Positions 1-10,861 of a DNA stretch of 64,000 nucleotides are shown here, one piece after another. The notes beneath the pieces were generated by a model. That model was not told where the DNA came from. It was given only the letters and a program-made list of their open reading frames with translations, and did no database searches. Made by a program: the position numbers and the translations under genes. Source of the stretch: Hyaloscypha bicolor E (lineage: Eukaryota > Ascomycota > Leotiomycetes > Helotiales > Hyaloscyphaceae). Each line of letters starts with the position of its first letter. Positions within the stretch are counted from its first letter, which is position 1. The stretch covers positions 372,001 to 436,000 of the forward strand of contig NW_020194643.1 of the NCBI RefSeq assembly GCF_002865645.1. Direction: 5' to 3'.

Positions 1-3000
1 TTACCCTTTCAACCAAAGACATAGTCTGCGTGTGTTCCTTATCCGGTGCTAAAGACATGGTCAGAACAAGAGTACCTTCCCAGGCTGGGGTAGCTTATTG
101 GTCGCCGTTGCTCGACACAAAAGGTTGGGAGCCATCTGTAGGCCAGAGTAATTTGTCGTTAAACTTGGTAGTAACCCAGGCGGTCTCATAAAAGAGCTGA
201 GGGATGTGAACGGGGTGAGTGCTTGGGCATGGACCACCGTTCTCGAATGTACCGCTCTGTGGGTAAGCAGCGTGACTCTGCTGATCCGCTGAGTCGTAAT
301 TAACTCCATCCCGGCCTGCTTAGCAAGGAATTAGCAAATCCTTGACAGCTACTATTTCAGGAGAGCTGAGATTTCGTTCCGCTGACACCGTGAAACATCC
401 AGACATAAAAACAAGAGGCTCCTCGAATATATACATGTAGGAAAACGGGCATTCGCCACGATGCCTACTGCATAGGCTGTATTGGGAAAGTACAGAATCT
501 CGCCACTTCTTGTTGATGCTCTTTTCAAGCCGGTGTAGGCGGGGCGACGGAACTTAGGAGAAACTGCTCCTTTGATGCGAGCAGCGGATCCCCGACAAGC
601 ATACAAAAACCTTGACTCGGCGTCAGTTCGTATTCAGCGTCACAAGGTGCAACCTACTGGATTGAAAGCTGTGACGTTCACTTTGCCGCTGCCACCATAT
701 GCGGTGTGCTATTAGTAGCAGAGTTAGCATAACTTCAGGTATTGCTCTAGCAAGCCTCAGAACAATTGAAAAAGAGAGATCAAGTGGACTCTTAGAAAAC
801 TCACGAAAAGGGTTTGGCCACCACCGTTGGCTGATTCAAAGCGAACATTTCCCTTTTGAGGAACCCGCTTAAATGTTCCATTCCGTGCTTTGAAATATAA
901 TACGGCAGTCCAGTAATTGGAAATGTCTTCGATAAAGTGCACGTGGTGCAGCGAGCTGTCGTGGTGATGTCAGTCTTGGGATCTGTAGTAATGTTGAAGG
1001 CATTCTAGTGTTGGTGAGTAAAGGAAGTCTTGAAGATAGCAAGATACTCACTCTGCCGACAACCTATTTGCTGGGTAGTATATTGACCGGTTGGGTAAAC
1101 TGATTTACGTACCTGTGTAGATGCGGAGTTTGTGGGTCGCCCGGGTTTACTAAACTGGAGGTCTCGAAGTCAGAGAGACGTTGAATGATGAGGGGGAGGA
1201 ATTGCGTACGGATCGAGACGTTCTGTGACAAGCTGCGAACAAGAAAGGAGCATGGTAGCGTTGCCACTTGGCGCATCCAGCACCATGGCGATAAGGGAGC
1301 TCCGCTGCATCTTGATCGCGTGATTTGAACTCAAGGGCAACCACATACGTGAGCAAATGAGGCACTTTGTGATGATTTTATCAGCACCTTGTGAAACAGT
1401 AATTGGGACTACCATTGGGTTTTATCATCGTCTTCGAGAACACTGGCAGGGCGTTGAATGTCTGCCAGGGATTATAACTACCCCACATTGAAATGTGGTC
1501 ATACCACGGACTTCACGCTCGCAACCGAACCTTGTTGAATGGAAAATAGTTAGATGAAAACTCGCCAGAAGTTATTGATTAAAACGTCTCGATATAGCAG
1601 GTGGCGACTGTTACGGGATAGACATCCCGGTGGGCCCCAATAATGGCGAAGGCCAGAGTAAGGGCAGAAAGATGATGTATTCTCTATGAGAGATAGCTAG
1701 CTAAAGTACCTTCCGCCCCTAGTGGCTTACGTAACAGCGACACATAATCCTCTCTGAGTCCTTCGTACGGTCTATCATAGCCACCAACCTTGATAATTGG
1801 TAAAAATGTCCAAATCAAGCAATTTCTTTAGTAGTGGTATTGGCTAGTGATTGTGGTTGATTCCTTTCTTGGGTGGTCTTGGATTGAGGAACCATATCAA
1901 CCTATCAATCGAACAGGACCAAAAGTAAATGTCTGGTGAATTGCGGCTTCGGTCGGTGGTAAATGAGCGGCAATTGAGCCAGAATACTTTCATCGCTTCT
2001 GAAACAAATGCCAATTTCGAGTGCTTAAGTTGAGAAGTTAATATAAGGTTATTGATTTCCATTCGACTTTAGTTGCTCGCTGAATGCGGTAGACGCGCTG
2101 ACAAACTATTGCAATGGTGAGTGTATCCACGAAAATAGTGCAGACTTGCAGACTCTCCACAATTGAAAGTTGCCGAGCTTACGGGCTCAAGGCAGCTAGG
2201 GGGCTTGGGGACTAGTGGGAGACTAGTGGATTTGTACTTATTAAGGGGCTTCCCAGCCTTCGATAATCAGAGAATCAAGGCTTCCAACCACTGCATTTTG
2301 ACAGCTTAGTACAAAGCAGGCCCCAAAAAAAATGCACAAATTCGATATCCAAAATAGCAAAACTCGCCTCGGGGTACCCCTTAGAGAACCCGTCTAGCAG
2401 ATTTTTAAAATCGTTCCACGCTCAGAGTCGAGTATTGAGGTGGATTGTCGTAGCTCCACAATTGTCGTCGTGTACTAAGGAGGTGGATTTTAGTGGGTAG
2501 CTGTTATCCACTCGTCCAGACCTATCGATCCTCACTTTGAATTTAAAGCGTAAGTGCCCACGCCGGTACACACTTAGCCCCCCTTCTTCTGTAAATTGGC
2601 TCAGGTCGGGGGCTTCGCGTTTGCTCCAAGGTGGAGAGAAACGCCATGAGGAGTGGTTCAATTTAGCAGATCTTCGCAGTTATCTTAGCGATTCCACCTA
2701 TGCAGCACTGCAAGTCTCGTCTTCCCTCGACTTCCGAATCAATCATCACTGGGAACATCTATACGTGCACAACTTGCTATGCCGCTGGATCTGAGCTGGC
2801 CCTTGACAAGCATTGTCAACTTCCGGGCACTTGTCTATTTTCGACTTTTTTTTAGATTTAGTGGAACGCAAGACGCTTTCCCGAGCAACAGCTTCCGAAC
2901 AGTAATCCAAGTTTTGGCATTCAGAAGCTCTTCTATCAGTCGGGCTGTCACGAATTCCCCATGCGGTCATTTACTGACATCTGATCTCTGGGTTGAGCTG

Positions 3001-3137
3001 ATTCTGTATTGAAACCTATTTTATTACCTATTGCATATTATAAAGGATGATTTGCTTGCCAATTCCGAACAACCTCACCATGCTGGTCTTCACCGACCAC
3101 AAAATCTCAAAAAATGATTCCATCAAAGAGCTTCTCC
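1..3137. other. No gene recognised
   Basis: Only short open frames lie here, none above about 85 codons. None shows a domain, a signal peptide or a convincing chain of splice sites on either strand. Base composition is ordinary, with no RIP-like AT enrichment. It may hold the 3' flank of the P450 gene and intergenic DNA. A short intron-rich gene could still be hidden, because TIM9 elsewhere in this window shows how fragmented such genes can be. Confidence 0.5.
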
Positions 3138-4745
3138 TCATTCCGTCCTCCGCTTAACAAACACCATCAAAGGCGGCTTCTCCCAGAGTCCACGAATCTT
3201 CTGCTCATGCCAATTCTTACTTTGTTCTTCCAATGCCAAATCAAAATTCCACAGCAGTCGTGCCATAATAAGCCGCATCTCATGATACGCCAAATTCCGG
3301 CCAATACAATCTCGGGGTCCGAAACTAAACGGCTTATGGACCTCTCGTCTATCGTTATAGAACGGAGATGAAGGGTCATTTGTGCTTTCGGGGAGCCAAC
3401 GCTCCGGGATGTATTCTTTAGCGCGGTAGAAGTTGCGCTCGGAGTGGAAGGCGGAGAGCTGGTGGACGCCGACTTTGGTCTGGATGAAGTTAGCGGCGTG
3501 TAGAGAGAGAGAGGTAATTGAAAGGTATGTTAATCTTACATTCTCTGGGATCATCACGCCAGCAATGGGAGTCGGTGCTCCTGGAAGGGTCTTTCGGGTC
3601 AGAGAGATAGGGATGGACGGGAAGATTCGGAGAGCTTCGTCCAAGCAGGCAAGCATGTAGGGAAGTTTGGCGCTGGCTTCTATGAAATCGATGTCCTCGT
3701 CCCTTTCGAACATCGATCGCACTTCCTCGGTGACTTTTTTCAATGAATGTGGGGTTTTCAGCAGCCAGTATGTGACGCCACTTAACAAGCTGGCTGTTGT
3801 CTCCGACCCAGCAATCATGAGGAGATCACAGTTTGCTACCAGTTCCGCATCCGTCATTTCGTGCTTCTCCCCTCTGGATCTCATCATGTAGTCCATGAAG
3901 TCTCCGCGATCTACCTGCTCCTTCCTATTGATTCTCTTCATCGCCATTAACTCGGAGGCCTCTTTGTGCTTTGCCTTAGACTTTCGGATTTTGGGCCCCG
4001 CCACAAATTGTAGGACTTTCGAAAGCAACGGTGAGGTTGTTACCAAAACCAAGATTGGCATGAGCTTCATCAACTTCTCAATGTTATCAATCCACATGTT
4101 CGATTTTCCTCCCGCCAAGCCGTGCAACTCTTCTCCATAAGCAAGGTCCGCAATCAAATCGAAGGTTGTGAAGTTGTACCAGCGAATAATATTTGTTGAG
4201 TCTCCCTTGTCTGCAACCTCCCGAAGTCTCTCCATCAGTAAATCGACATACACCCGGATCAGCGGTTCCTGTTGTCTCAGCGCTTTCTCAGAAAACGCTG
4301 GTTGCATAGCTTTTCGGAGACGGAAGTGATTCGACGCATTCGAGTAAACGATACTCCCGTCATCCATGGCAGAGCCTTTGACATAGGACTTCGGGAGTTC
4401 AGCATGGCCATGTCCGTAGATGTCTCTCCATGCTTCTGGGCATGTGAAGCCGACCTGGTCGGGACCGAAACGCACGACGTCGCCGTACTTTTCATGAGCA
4501 GCGCGGACCTTGAAGTCCAGGTCGCCACCCATCATATGCAGGTTCTTTAGAAGAGGAAAAGCAATCCATAGTTTTGGCCCGGGAATCTCTCGCAGTGGGT
4601 GGAAATATATGTTATAAATTGCCGTTACAGCGGTGTGTAGAATCTGGAAAATGATAAAAGTTGCGACGAGAAGTAAGGCCCCGCGCCATGAAGCAAGATG
4701 CACGCCTTCCAGTTTCTGGTATAAAAAACCTCGTATTCCGGTCAT
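3138..4745 (-). CDS. Cytochrome P450 monooxygenase
   Basis: Haem-thiolate monooxygenase, probably anchored in the ER membrane, oxidising an unknown lipophilic substrate. Two exons, 3540-4745 and 3138-3479; the 60-nt intron 3480-3539 (GTAAGA...CAG) falls in frame, so unspliced reading hides it. Spliced product about 515 residues, normal for the family. An N-terminal hydrophobic segment is followed by the proline hinge PGP. The I-helix motif AGSETT lies at 312-317, the ExxR motif (EALR) at 370-373, PERW near 427, and the haem loop FSFGPRDCIG at 453-462 with Cys460 as ligand. All key residues are present, so the gene looks functional. The frame stays open upstream, but 4745 is the first ATG. The isotrichodermin-hydroxylase-like fungal P450 group is my best guess, but the substrate cannot be inferred. 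The neighbours are not a biosynthetic cluster. A transposon end lies about 110 bp upstream of the start codon. Confidence 0.95.
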   Translation of the reverse strand: MTGIRGFLYQKLEGVHLASWRGALLLVATFIIFQILHTAVTAIYNIYFHPLREIPGPKLWIAFPLLKNLHMMGGDLDFKVRAAHEKYGDVVRFGPDQVGFTCPEAWRDIYGHGHAELPKSYVKGSAMDDGSIVYSNASNHFRLRKAMQPAFSEKALRQQEPLIRVYVDLLMERLREVADKGDSTNIIRWYNFTTFDLIADLAYGEELHGLAGGKSNMWIDNIEKLMKLMPILVLVTTSPLLSKVLQFVAGPKIRKSKAKHKEASELMAMKRINRKEQVDRGDFMDYMMRSRGEKHEMTDAELVANCDLLMIAGSETTASLLSGVTYWLLKTPHSLKKVTEEVRSMFERDEDIDFIEASAKLPYMLACLDEALRIFPSIPISLTRKTLPGAPTPIAGVMIPENVRLTYLSITSLSLHAANFIQTKVGVHQLSAFHSERNFYRAKEYIPERWLPESTNDPSSPFYNDRREVHKPFSFGPRDCIGRNLAYHEMRLIMARLLWNFDLALEEQSKNWHEQKIRGLWEKPPLMVFVKRRTE

Positions 4746-5231
4746 GATGTCGATAACTGAATCCACGGGCCTGAACAGATTCTTCTGGAATAATGTGAGA
4801 GAAATTAGAAGTCCAGCATCGTCTGGGGTTATTTATGAGATAGATAACTCCTACACTCGGTTACTCCAGGGGACCGAGCGTAATTGCGCAATTCCACCGG
4901 AAGCGATTGTTCCGTTACTAAAAATAGGTGCGGCGCTAATGCCAGGCATATAACTATGCAAACTAGGCTCTTTTGAGGATAGCTAATATAAAATCGAATT
5001 GCAACTAAAAAATAAAGCTATATATAACCATCCAAAAACAGACTTTTATATAATATATATAATATTGAAATAATTAATATTACTACTAAAATTAAGCTAT
5101 TAAAGCTTTATTACTTCCTTATATCTTTCTTTACTTTACTTTTTTTTAGTTTCTAATTACTTTTAATAATATATTATTATAAACTTTAAGAATTATTTGA
5201 AAAGTATAATAGCTAGTATAACTATATAACT

Positions 5232-5445
5232 TGTGACAGCGCTGGCTGGGAGCCATATAGGAGTGGCTGTCACATGACTGGTTTCACCTAGCTAGCCGGC
5301 GTTTCAGTGGTTTTAGCTAGTATTTCCCTCCTTTTATTTCCTTTCCTTCTCTCTCTCTCCTTCTTCTCTTTAGCTTAGTATTCTCAATACATGGGATTTT
5401 CCTGAATCTTTGAGCCCTGGCCATTGCCTCGATCCCGCCGTTACA
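5232..5445. repeat. Solo LTR inside the inverted-repeat element
   Basis: The segment begins TGTGACAG and ends CCGTTACA, so it carries TG...CA ends. Its flanks are TAACT and TAATT, a 5-bp target duplication with one C-to-T change. The second half (from about 5370) resembles the LTRs at 44339-44543 and 52144-52348: a shared CTTAGTATT block, a TTTGAGCC block and the CCCGCCGTTACA end. It is therefore a related but distinct LTR family, left after LTR-LTR recombination. Confidence 0.7.
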
Positions 5446-5529
5446 TAATTTGCCGGAAATAAGAATTAGAAAACAGGTCTAAAACAGGGAACTAAGCTAG
5501 AGATATAAGTAAAGTATTATTAAAGGTTA

Positions 5530-5632
5530 AGGCATTTCTTCTTTCTTTACTTTCTGGCTTAGTATTTTCAATATATGAGATTCTTTAAACTTTGAGCTTT
5601 TAACTATTATATTAATCTTGCTATTATATTAA
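5530..5632. repeat. Second degenerate LTR fragment
   Basis: The stretch around 5553-5630 repeats the 3' half of the same LTR family: CTTAGTATTTTCAATATATG, then TTTGAGC, then an AT-converted CCGTTACA end. The start is indistinct because of heavy mutation. It probably represents another inserted or rearranged copy inside the same decayed element. Confidence 0.45.
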
Positions 5633-5974
5633 TTTTCTGGAAAGTTATTAAAAAACGTTTTAGTAAAATTAAAAATAATACTATTTTCCTAAAGGAAGTA
5701 ATAAGGGCAATAAGAGTAATAAAGAAGTATATTAGACTACTAATAATACTATAAAATTATTAAAATGAGTATTAAAATTAGTTGAATTGATATACAAATA
5801 ATTATACTTTTAGTATTTCTCAAAGGTTATAAATTATGAAATTTTATATTAATTGCAGTAAGGTGAGATAATTTTGGTAGTAGATATATAGTGTGACGTC
5901 CAAATTCGCTTATTGGTTAGTGAAGCCCTTGTAAGAGCTAAATGATACGCTCGGTCCCTTGAAGTAACCCAGTA

Positions 5975-6973
5975 CAAGAGATAACGCTTCCCTGTTTCGG
6001 GGGGAGGGGCTCTGGAGATGGACGGGTGGTGGCTCGGACCGAGCTCGTATATAATCGTATTCGCGTTTTGGATGCGATCGATGTTAAAACGAATATCCAG
6101 GCCAAGAGGTGGACATCGTGCTGCAATGCTTGGAACATGCTGCCAATAATCAATTTTGACTTCCGAGGGGAAAATGTAAAACGACCCCCCCGGGTTTAGA
6201 TTAGGGGTATCGATAGATTTTAGAGTTTTAATAATGCCTAATTAGTTGCTTGAGCTTACTTAAGCCTTTTACTCAAATCAGATTTCTTTAATGAGGAAGC
6301 TAATATAAAAGAGTTCTAGTTCTTAAGCATAGGGTAGGCAGGGCGATTATTGCATACGAGGTAAATAAGTTCAGGTACTTAATCGCTAAATTTTCAGGCT
6401 CTCTCAAGGCCTTAAAAATTCTAGCTTTTCTTATCTGCTTTAATATTTTTATTTAAATATTACTAGTTATTATATAATAAAAACTTTATATTCTATTCGC
6501 TTATAATTAGCCCTTTTATAACACGAAAAATAATTAAATTATAATAATTCATTATATAGTAAATTAAGATTAAAGAAAAGCTTGATGTTTTGGTATTCCT
6601 CTACTTTAGATTGGTCTGGCCCCAAATCAACACCCGGGGGATGTGGGGTCGTTTTACATATCCCCTTTCCATGGCACAAATGGGGAGGTCTGATTTTGGA
6701 CAGGAGTACCCCACTTGTGTTACGAAATTGCGACTGGCCTCGTAGACTTGGACAACAAGATAGTGTTCGACGAACCTGGGCGCCTCGGCGAACGGGAGAT
6801 TTCGGGCGACAGCTTTGACTGAAAGAACACGAAGCCTTGATACATCTCATGAACTCTGTTGTCATGGGGAGTCTTGACGAGTCGTATATCGCAAGGAGTT
6901 TGTGTGCCACCTTTTCAATGTCGAGCTTGTGCAGCTCGCATCGCAAACGAGGTTGACACATGATCCTAGTCAA
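5975..6973 (-). pseudogene. Possible broken frame split by transposon insertion
   Basis: On the minus strand, open stretches of normal base composition flank the small inverted-repeat element at 6175-6658. One runs from about 6973 to 6660, the other from about 6174 to 5975, where the larger inverted-repeat element begins. Both read as protein-like sequence for 60-100 codons but show no domain. They may be remnants of one gene cut by two transposons, or chance frames. I assign no function. Confidence 0.22.
6175..6658. mobile_element. Short inverted-repeat element (MITE-like)
   Basis: The left end reads TGTAAAACGACCCC (6175-6188), continuing into CCCGGGT. The right end is its complement, GGGGTCGTTTTACA (6645-6658), with an ACCCGGGGG block inboard and a short insertion between the two parts. 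The interior is AT-rich and non-coding. The size of about 484 bp and the simple TIR structure suggest a non-autonomous element. AT dinucleotides at both borders could be the target duplication, though they overlap the repeat. Confidence 0.55.
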
Positions 6974-7250
6974 GGGGCAAGTTTGCTGTTGTATTCGTCA
7001 TTTCTCGCAAGTGCCACAGGTTCACCCGATATCTTTGGATTAATTCGAGGTTAGACTTCAGAGGGCATTACGCATCCCGTTCTCTCTATTTGACCTACAG
7101 GAACTTTGGTTTCTGTGATCCACCTGAAGAGTAAAACCAGGGAAAGGGACAAGTTTGAAACACAATCATTGCATAACGCGCAAGAAATTCGCAGGCTATT
7201 GACGTTGGTCTTAAGCAGCTATGTGTATGGACGAAGTCTTGGCTGTCGAG

Positions 7251-8496
7251 CTAGCAGATATCCTCAATTTTCTGTGCGACACCATCATGAGGCCCGAGGT
7301 CCAATTTGAGGGTTCGACCAAAAAGTTCAAGAAGGATCTCAAAGCAAATCTTAGTGATAGCAGGGTCGTAACGGCCTTTGGAGAGCTCGTCACGAATAAA
7401 GGCATCTGGGTTCATTAATCTCAACTCTCATGATGTCCCCGGAATGAAGGACAAACTCACGCTGAGCGCCAGCAACTTCATACCAACTGAAGATCACGCC
7501 CTTATCTCTCAAAGTCTTTCTGATGAAATCCCTTCCCTCAGGTGGCACATGGTTGTCCAATGTTCCGTGGATCATAGCCAACTCTGCCTTGATCTCTCCC
7601 GCACGAGCTAAGCTGTCATCCCTTTTACCGAGACCAAGAGTTGCACTGTGGAGATCCGTTGCAAAATAAGTCACTGCTGCTGAAACCCTAGGGTCAAGAG
7701 CACAGCGATATGCTAAGTGGCCGCCAAGGCACATTCCCGTTGCTCCAATTCTGCCATTGCAGGTCTTGAGGGAGAGAAGAATATCAATCGAGAGGGTTCC
7801 ATCTTCGTCATAGCCTGCGAGAGTCTATTCTTGGGTATCAGTAGAGATTCTTTGTGGGATTATTTATGATCACGTGATGGAATCATAAAGAAAGGGGCAT
7901 ATGGCAACGGAGATCTCTTACCTTCTTGATTTTCCACTCATTACCGGCGTCTGTACCTGGGACATCATATGCTAATGGCTCTGGCCCTGTGAACTCATGG
8001 TAGGAGGAAGGAGCAGCAACGATATAGCCTTGGCCTGCGATTTGCCGTGCAAACCGAGCTACTGGTCCGGTGACTGCAAGGGATGATTGTCAGAACGGGC
8101 CAGACAACGCTTTCACCGAATCACGACAGGAAGAACTGAAATGAGCAAAGCTTTGTAAATAATACAGAATCATGAGATACCAATTGCTCAGTGGAAAGGA
8201 TTGAGGACATCCTTCCCCTCCGTGTGAGCCAAGAGGAAACATTAATAAGCCCACCTTGGTAGATCTCGGAGAATAGCACGACGCCAGGAAAGCGGCTGAA
8301 GGGGTATAAGCAATGATTCTTTCATCTAGGTGAATTACACACGCTTGAGGATAGTTTGGAATTTGGGGGTGGAAGAGGAATATCCCTGACAAGTGTCAGC
8401 GATGTTGGGAAATGGTTGAGGACTTCGTCTACTCATTGACCCCTTCTTCTCATCAGCCTTAGTGGGCACGTCCTTGTGCGTCTCTTGAATCAACAT
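7251..8496 (-). CDS. Dienelactone hydrolase family protein
   Basis: Alpha/beta-hydrolase, probably cytosolic, of the family that opens dienelactones in aromatic degradation; many fungal members have unknown substrates. Six exons: 8433-8496, 8343-8385, 8255-8295, 7922-8073, 7461-7824, 7251-7405. All introns (47, 47, 181, 97 and 55 nt) have GT...AG ends and phases that join correctly, giving 272 residues, close to the family norm. The nucleophile elbow is GMCLGGH with Cys132. Asp190 (in LDNHVP) and His222 (in QHAFIRDE) complete the likely Cys-Asp-His triad. Other family signatures are FSEIYQVTGPVARFAR near 44-59 and APSSYHEFTGPE near 70-81. The start was chosen at the ATG giving MLIQETHKD, the usual N-terminus. 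It is divergently oriented to the phosphatidylinositol synthase gene 442 bp away. Intact; no anomaly. Confidence 0.93.
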
Positions 8497-8937
8497 CTTG
8501 ACGATTCGAAGCTGTATAAAAGTCCGCGGGATTGAAGTTGACTGACGTCGACTTGGGGCCTGGGAGCCTAGCTTACTCATCATTCATGCTAGTCTATTTA
8601 TGGTAAAGTCTCTCATCAGTCCCTGGCCTGCGTAATCGCGCCCGACCCTTCCGAATTTCAGAGCATTTCCTTCCCTGCGATAAGCAGCGGCACATCACCA
8701 GATCCAACTTCACACCTTCCTTAGTCCGCTTACTACGATAAGTCAATTCTCGAGCTCTCATTCGATTCCTACGACCTTCATCAATTCTGCGACCTCAAAG
8801 TACCGAGTATAGTCTTCCTCAACTTCTCGCGCCTCGGTCAAGAACAAATCACGTCGCTCGCAATAGCCACTTTCTTCATCACGACTGGACACGCGACAAC
8901 AACCCCCCACCAACCTTTGACTTCCCGATAAGGAAAC
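8497..8937. promoter_or_regulatory. Shared divergent promoter region
   Basis: This 441-bp gap separates the start codons of the dienelactone hydrolase gene (minus) and the phosphatidylinositol synthase gene (plus), so both promoters and 5' leaders must lie here. I see pyrimidine-rich patches, common in fungal leaders, but no element I can name with confidence. Confidence 0.5.
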
Positions 8938-9970
8938 ATGTCGAGCGTGCGTACACGAAGGCAGGCGGCGGCGGTTTCAACTCCTTCAACACCAACTCCG
9001 GCCCCTCGAGGACAGGAAGTCGTCCTGAACGGCAATGGATCAGCTCACCACCATGAGAAGGATTATCCCAAGGAGAACATATTTCTTTTCTGGCCGAACC
9101 TCATTGGTTAGTTATGTCTGCAGACACTCCATGACTTACATTCTAATGTCTAGCAGGGTATGCGAGAATTGTCCTCGCGTTCGCGTCCTTATACTACATG
9201 CCACTCCATCCTCGAACTTGTTCGGGTCTCTACAGCGTTTCCTGCCTCCTCGATGCTCTTGATGGATATGCCGCTCGACATTTCGAACAATCGACTAGAT
9301 TCGGTGCTGTGCTAGACATGGTGACTGATCGATGCACAACTGCGTGCCTCTTGGTCTTCCTGGCCTCTGCCTGGCCGCGCTGGGCCATTGTCTTCCAGGG
9401 GCTGATCTCCTTGGATCTGGCCAGCCATTACGTACATATGTATGCGACTCTGATTATGGGAGGAGCGGACACCAGTCACAAGAAGGTCGATAAAAGCAGG
9501 AGCTTCATCTTGAATTTGTATTATACGAACAAGGTACGTGGACCCTTGTCGTCGTTCTTGCAGGGGTTACTAACTACTTTCAGACGGTCCTGTTTCTCTT
9601 CTGCGCTCTCAACGAACTCTTCTTCATCGCCTTGTACCTGCTTTCGTTTTCTTCGCCATTCTTGTCTCCGTCCCTTCTTCAAGTTTCGAATAACGGAACC
9701 GCGTCGACACTTCAACCCGGAAGCCCTGCGATCCCCCCTACGCGCCTCTTCTTTGCCAATCCGTATAGTGCTGGGGCATTGGAATATGCGCGAGCAAATA
9801 AAATGGACTCAACCGTGCCGTGGATAATTGCTGGTATTAGTTTCCCCGTCATGGCCGGAAAGCAAATCATCAACGTCGTTCAATTGGTGAAGGCCTCCAG
9901 ATGGCTGGCCGAGGGAGACATTGAGATGAGAAGAGCAGCGGGGTTACCAAGAAAGCAGAAGCAGAAGTGA
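8938..9970 (+). CDS. PIS1: Phosphatidylinositol synthase (CDP-diacylglycerol-inositol phosphatidyltransferase)
   Basis: Integral ER-membrane enzyme that joins myo-inositol to CDP-diacylglycerol, making phosphatidylinositol and releasing CMP. Three exons, 8938-9106, 9157-9533 and 9584-9970, with two 50-nt introns; the second has a perfect TACTAAC branch site. Product 310 residues. The CDP-alcohol phosphotransferase motif D-G-x2-A-R-x8-G-x3-D-x3-D is complete: Asp92, Gly93, Ala96, Arg97, Gly106, Asp110, Asp114. Hydrophobic segments flank it and further ones follow (around 115-150, 183-205 and 260-285). The N-terminal 40 residues are Ser/Thr/Pro-rich and probably disordered. The C-terminus is basic (RKQKQK). 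It is longer than the yeast enzyme because of the N-terminal tail and a loop near 205-240, which is common in filamentous fungi. An essential housekeeping gene, expected to be single-copy. Confidence 0.95.
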
Positions 9971-10861
9971 AATTGACGATCAAGTGGAGTGGCATTCTGG
10001 GTGCACGTTGGTGGATGTGTTAGCGTTGATGAAGCGGTTGGGTTGCATTTGGATAGGGCTGCTCATTCTCGGGCGTCTTCGATCGTTTGTACCTTTATTT
10101 CGGGACGGGTATGCATGCTCGGAAGTGTGGCATTGTCCTTGCATCGTTTTTGTACCTCTTAGTTTCCGTCGTCAATCATAGGGACCGAGAGGATCGGCGT
10201 TGGAGGGACATTTGCCAGAATATATGAGTGGGCCACTGGGGCTGCTTTGAAGGCATAAATACATAATTAATAATTAGCAACGCGCATGAGAGCTGAGATC
10301 AGAGGAACTGATGTCATGAATGGCGTGAATGGCTAGTGAATTTTTTAAAACGAGCATGTATTTAATTTTGGCCATATTGACTAGACCGCCCTCGCACGAC
10401 TCCCATGTGAATTTGTTCTAGACTGTGCTGGTGTTTGCGTTGTTTGATCTCTATCTGTACAGTACTAGAGCTCACCTCGACTCGATCTCGCCCAACGCAG
10501 ACACACCTCGCCCATGCGTCGCGCTTCCGCCTCGTGATTCTCGAATTCTTGTCGCATCACCAAATCCTTACGTACTCACGTATCTTCCCCGCAAGACCGG
10601 TATCACCTGAGGATGTGTTGAGTTGACATGTGGTTTCAGCTACTGGTTGGGAAGGTTATTGCCCAATCATCGACCGGTCTTTGACCGCATCCCATTGGCG
10701 TCACTTCATGCCGGAGAGAGCTGTACGCACGAGCAGAGAGCAGCACACCGTATTTTGATCACAAGCTCTCCAATCTTTTCTCCTGGAATGCGGCCAATTA
10801 TTCACAAAAACTCGGATTGAGAAGGGAACACGTTTCCCATTATCAATTACAGAGAACCACG
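9971..10861. other. Intergenic region, no gene seen
   Basis: Contains the 3' flank of the phosphatidylinositol synthase gene and the promoter of the next plus-strand gene. Open frames are short, overlap each other and lack domains. I see nothing else to annotate. Confidence 0.5.

Larger units (their letters stand above)
4859..5969. mobile_element. Decayed inverted-repeat DNA transposon
   Basis: A 24-bp terminal inverted repeat starting GGTTACT lies at 4859-4882, with its complement at 5946-5969. The copies match at 22 of 24 positions and both differences are transitions. The interior is strongly AT-rich and has no usable reading frame. Possible TA dinucleotides lie just outside both ends (4852 and 5973), but the exact target duplication is uncertain. 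At 1.1 kb it is either a non-autonomous element or a deleted autonomous one; the superfamily cannot be assigned. A solo LTR sits inside it. Confidence 0.65.

Noticed and set aside
5035..5230. Possible centromere-like or origin AT-rich DNA
   Set aside because: The AT-richness is confined between transposon inverted repeats and is explained by RIP.
3138..8496. P450 plus dienelactone hydrolase as part of a secondary-metabolite or aromatic-degradation cluster
   Set aside because: They are separated by 2.5 kb of transposon debris, there is no backbone synthase or transporter, and the next genes are housekeeping.
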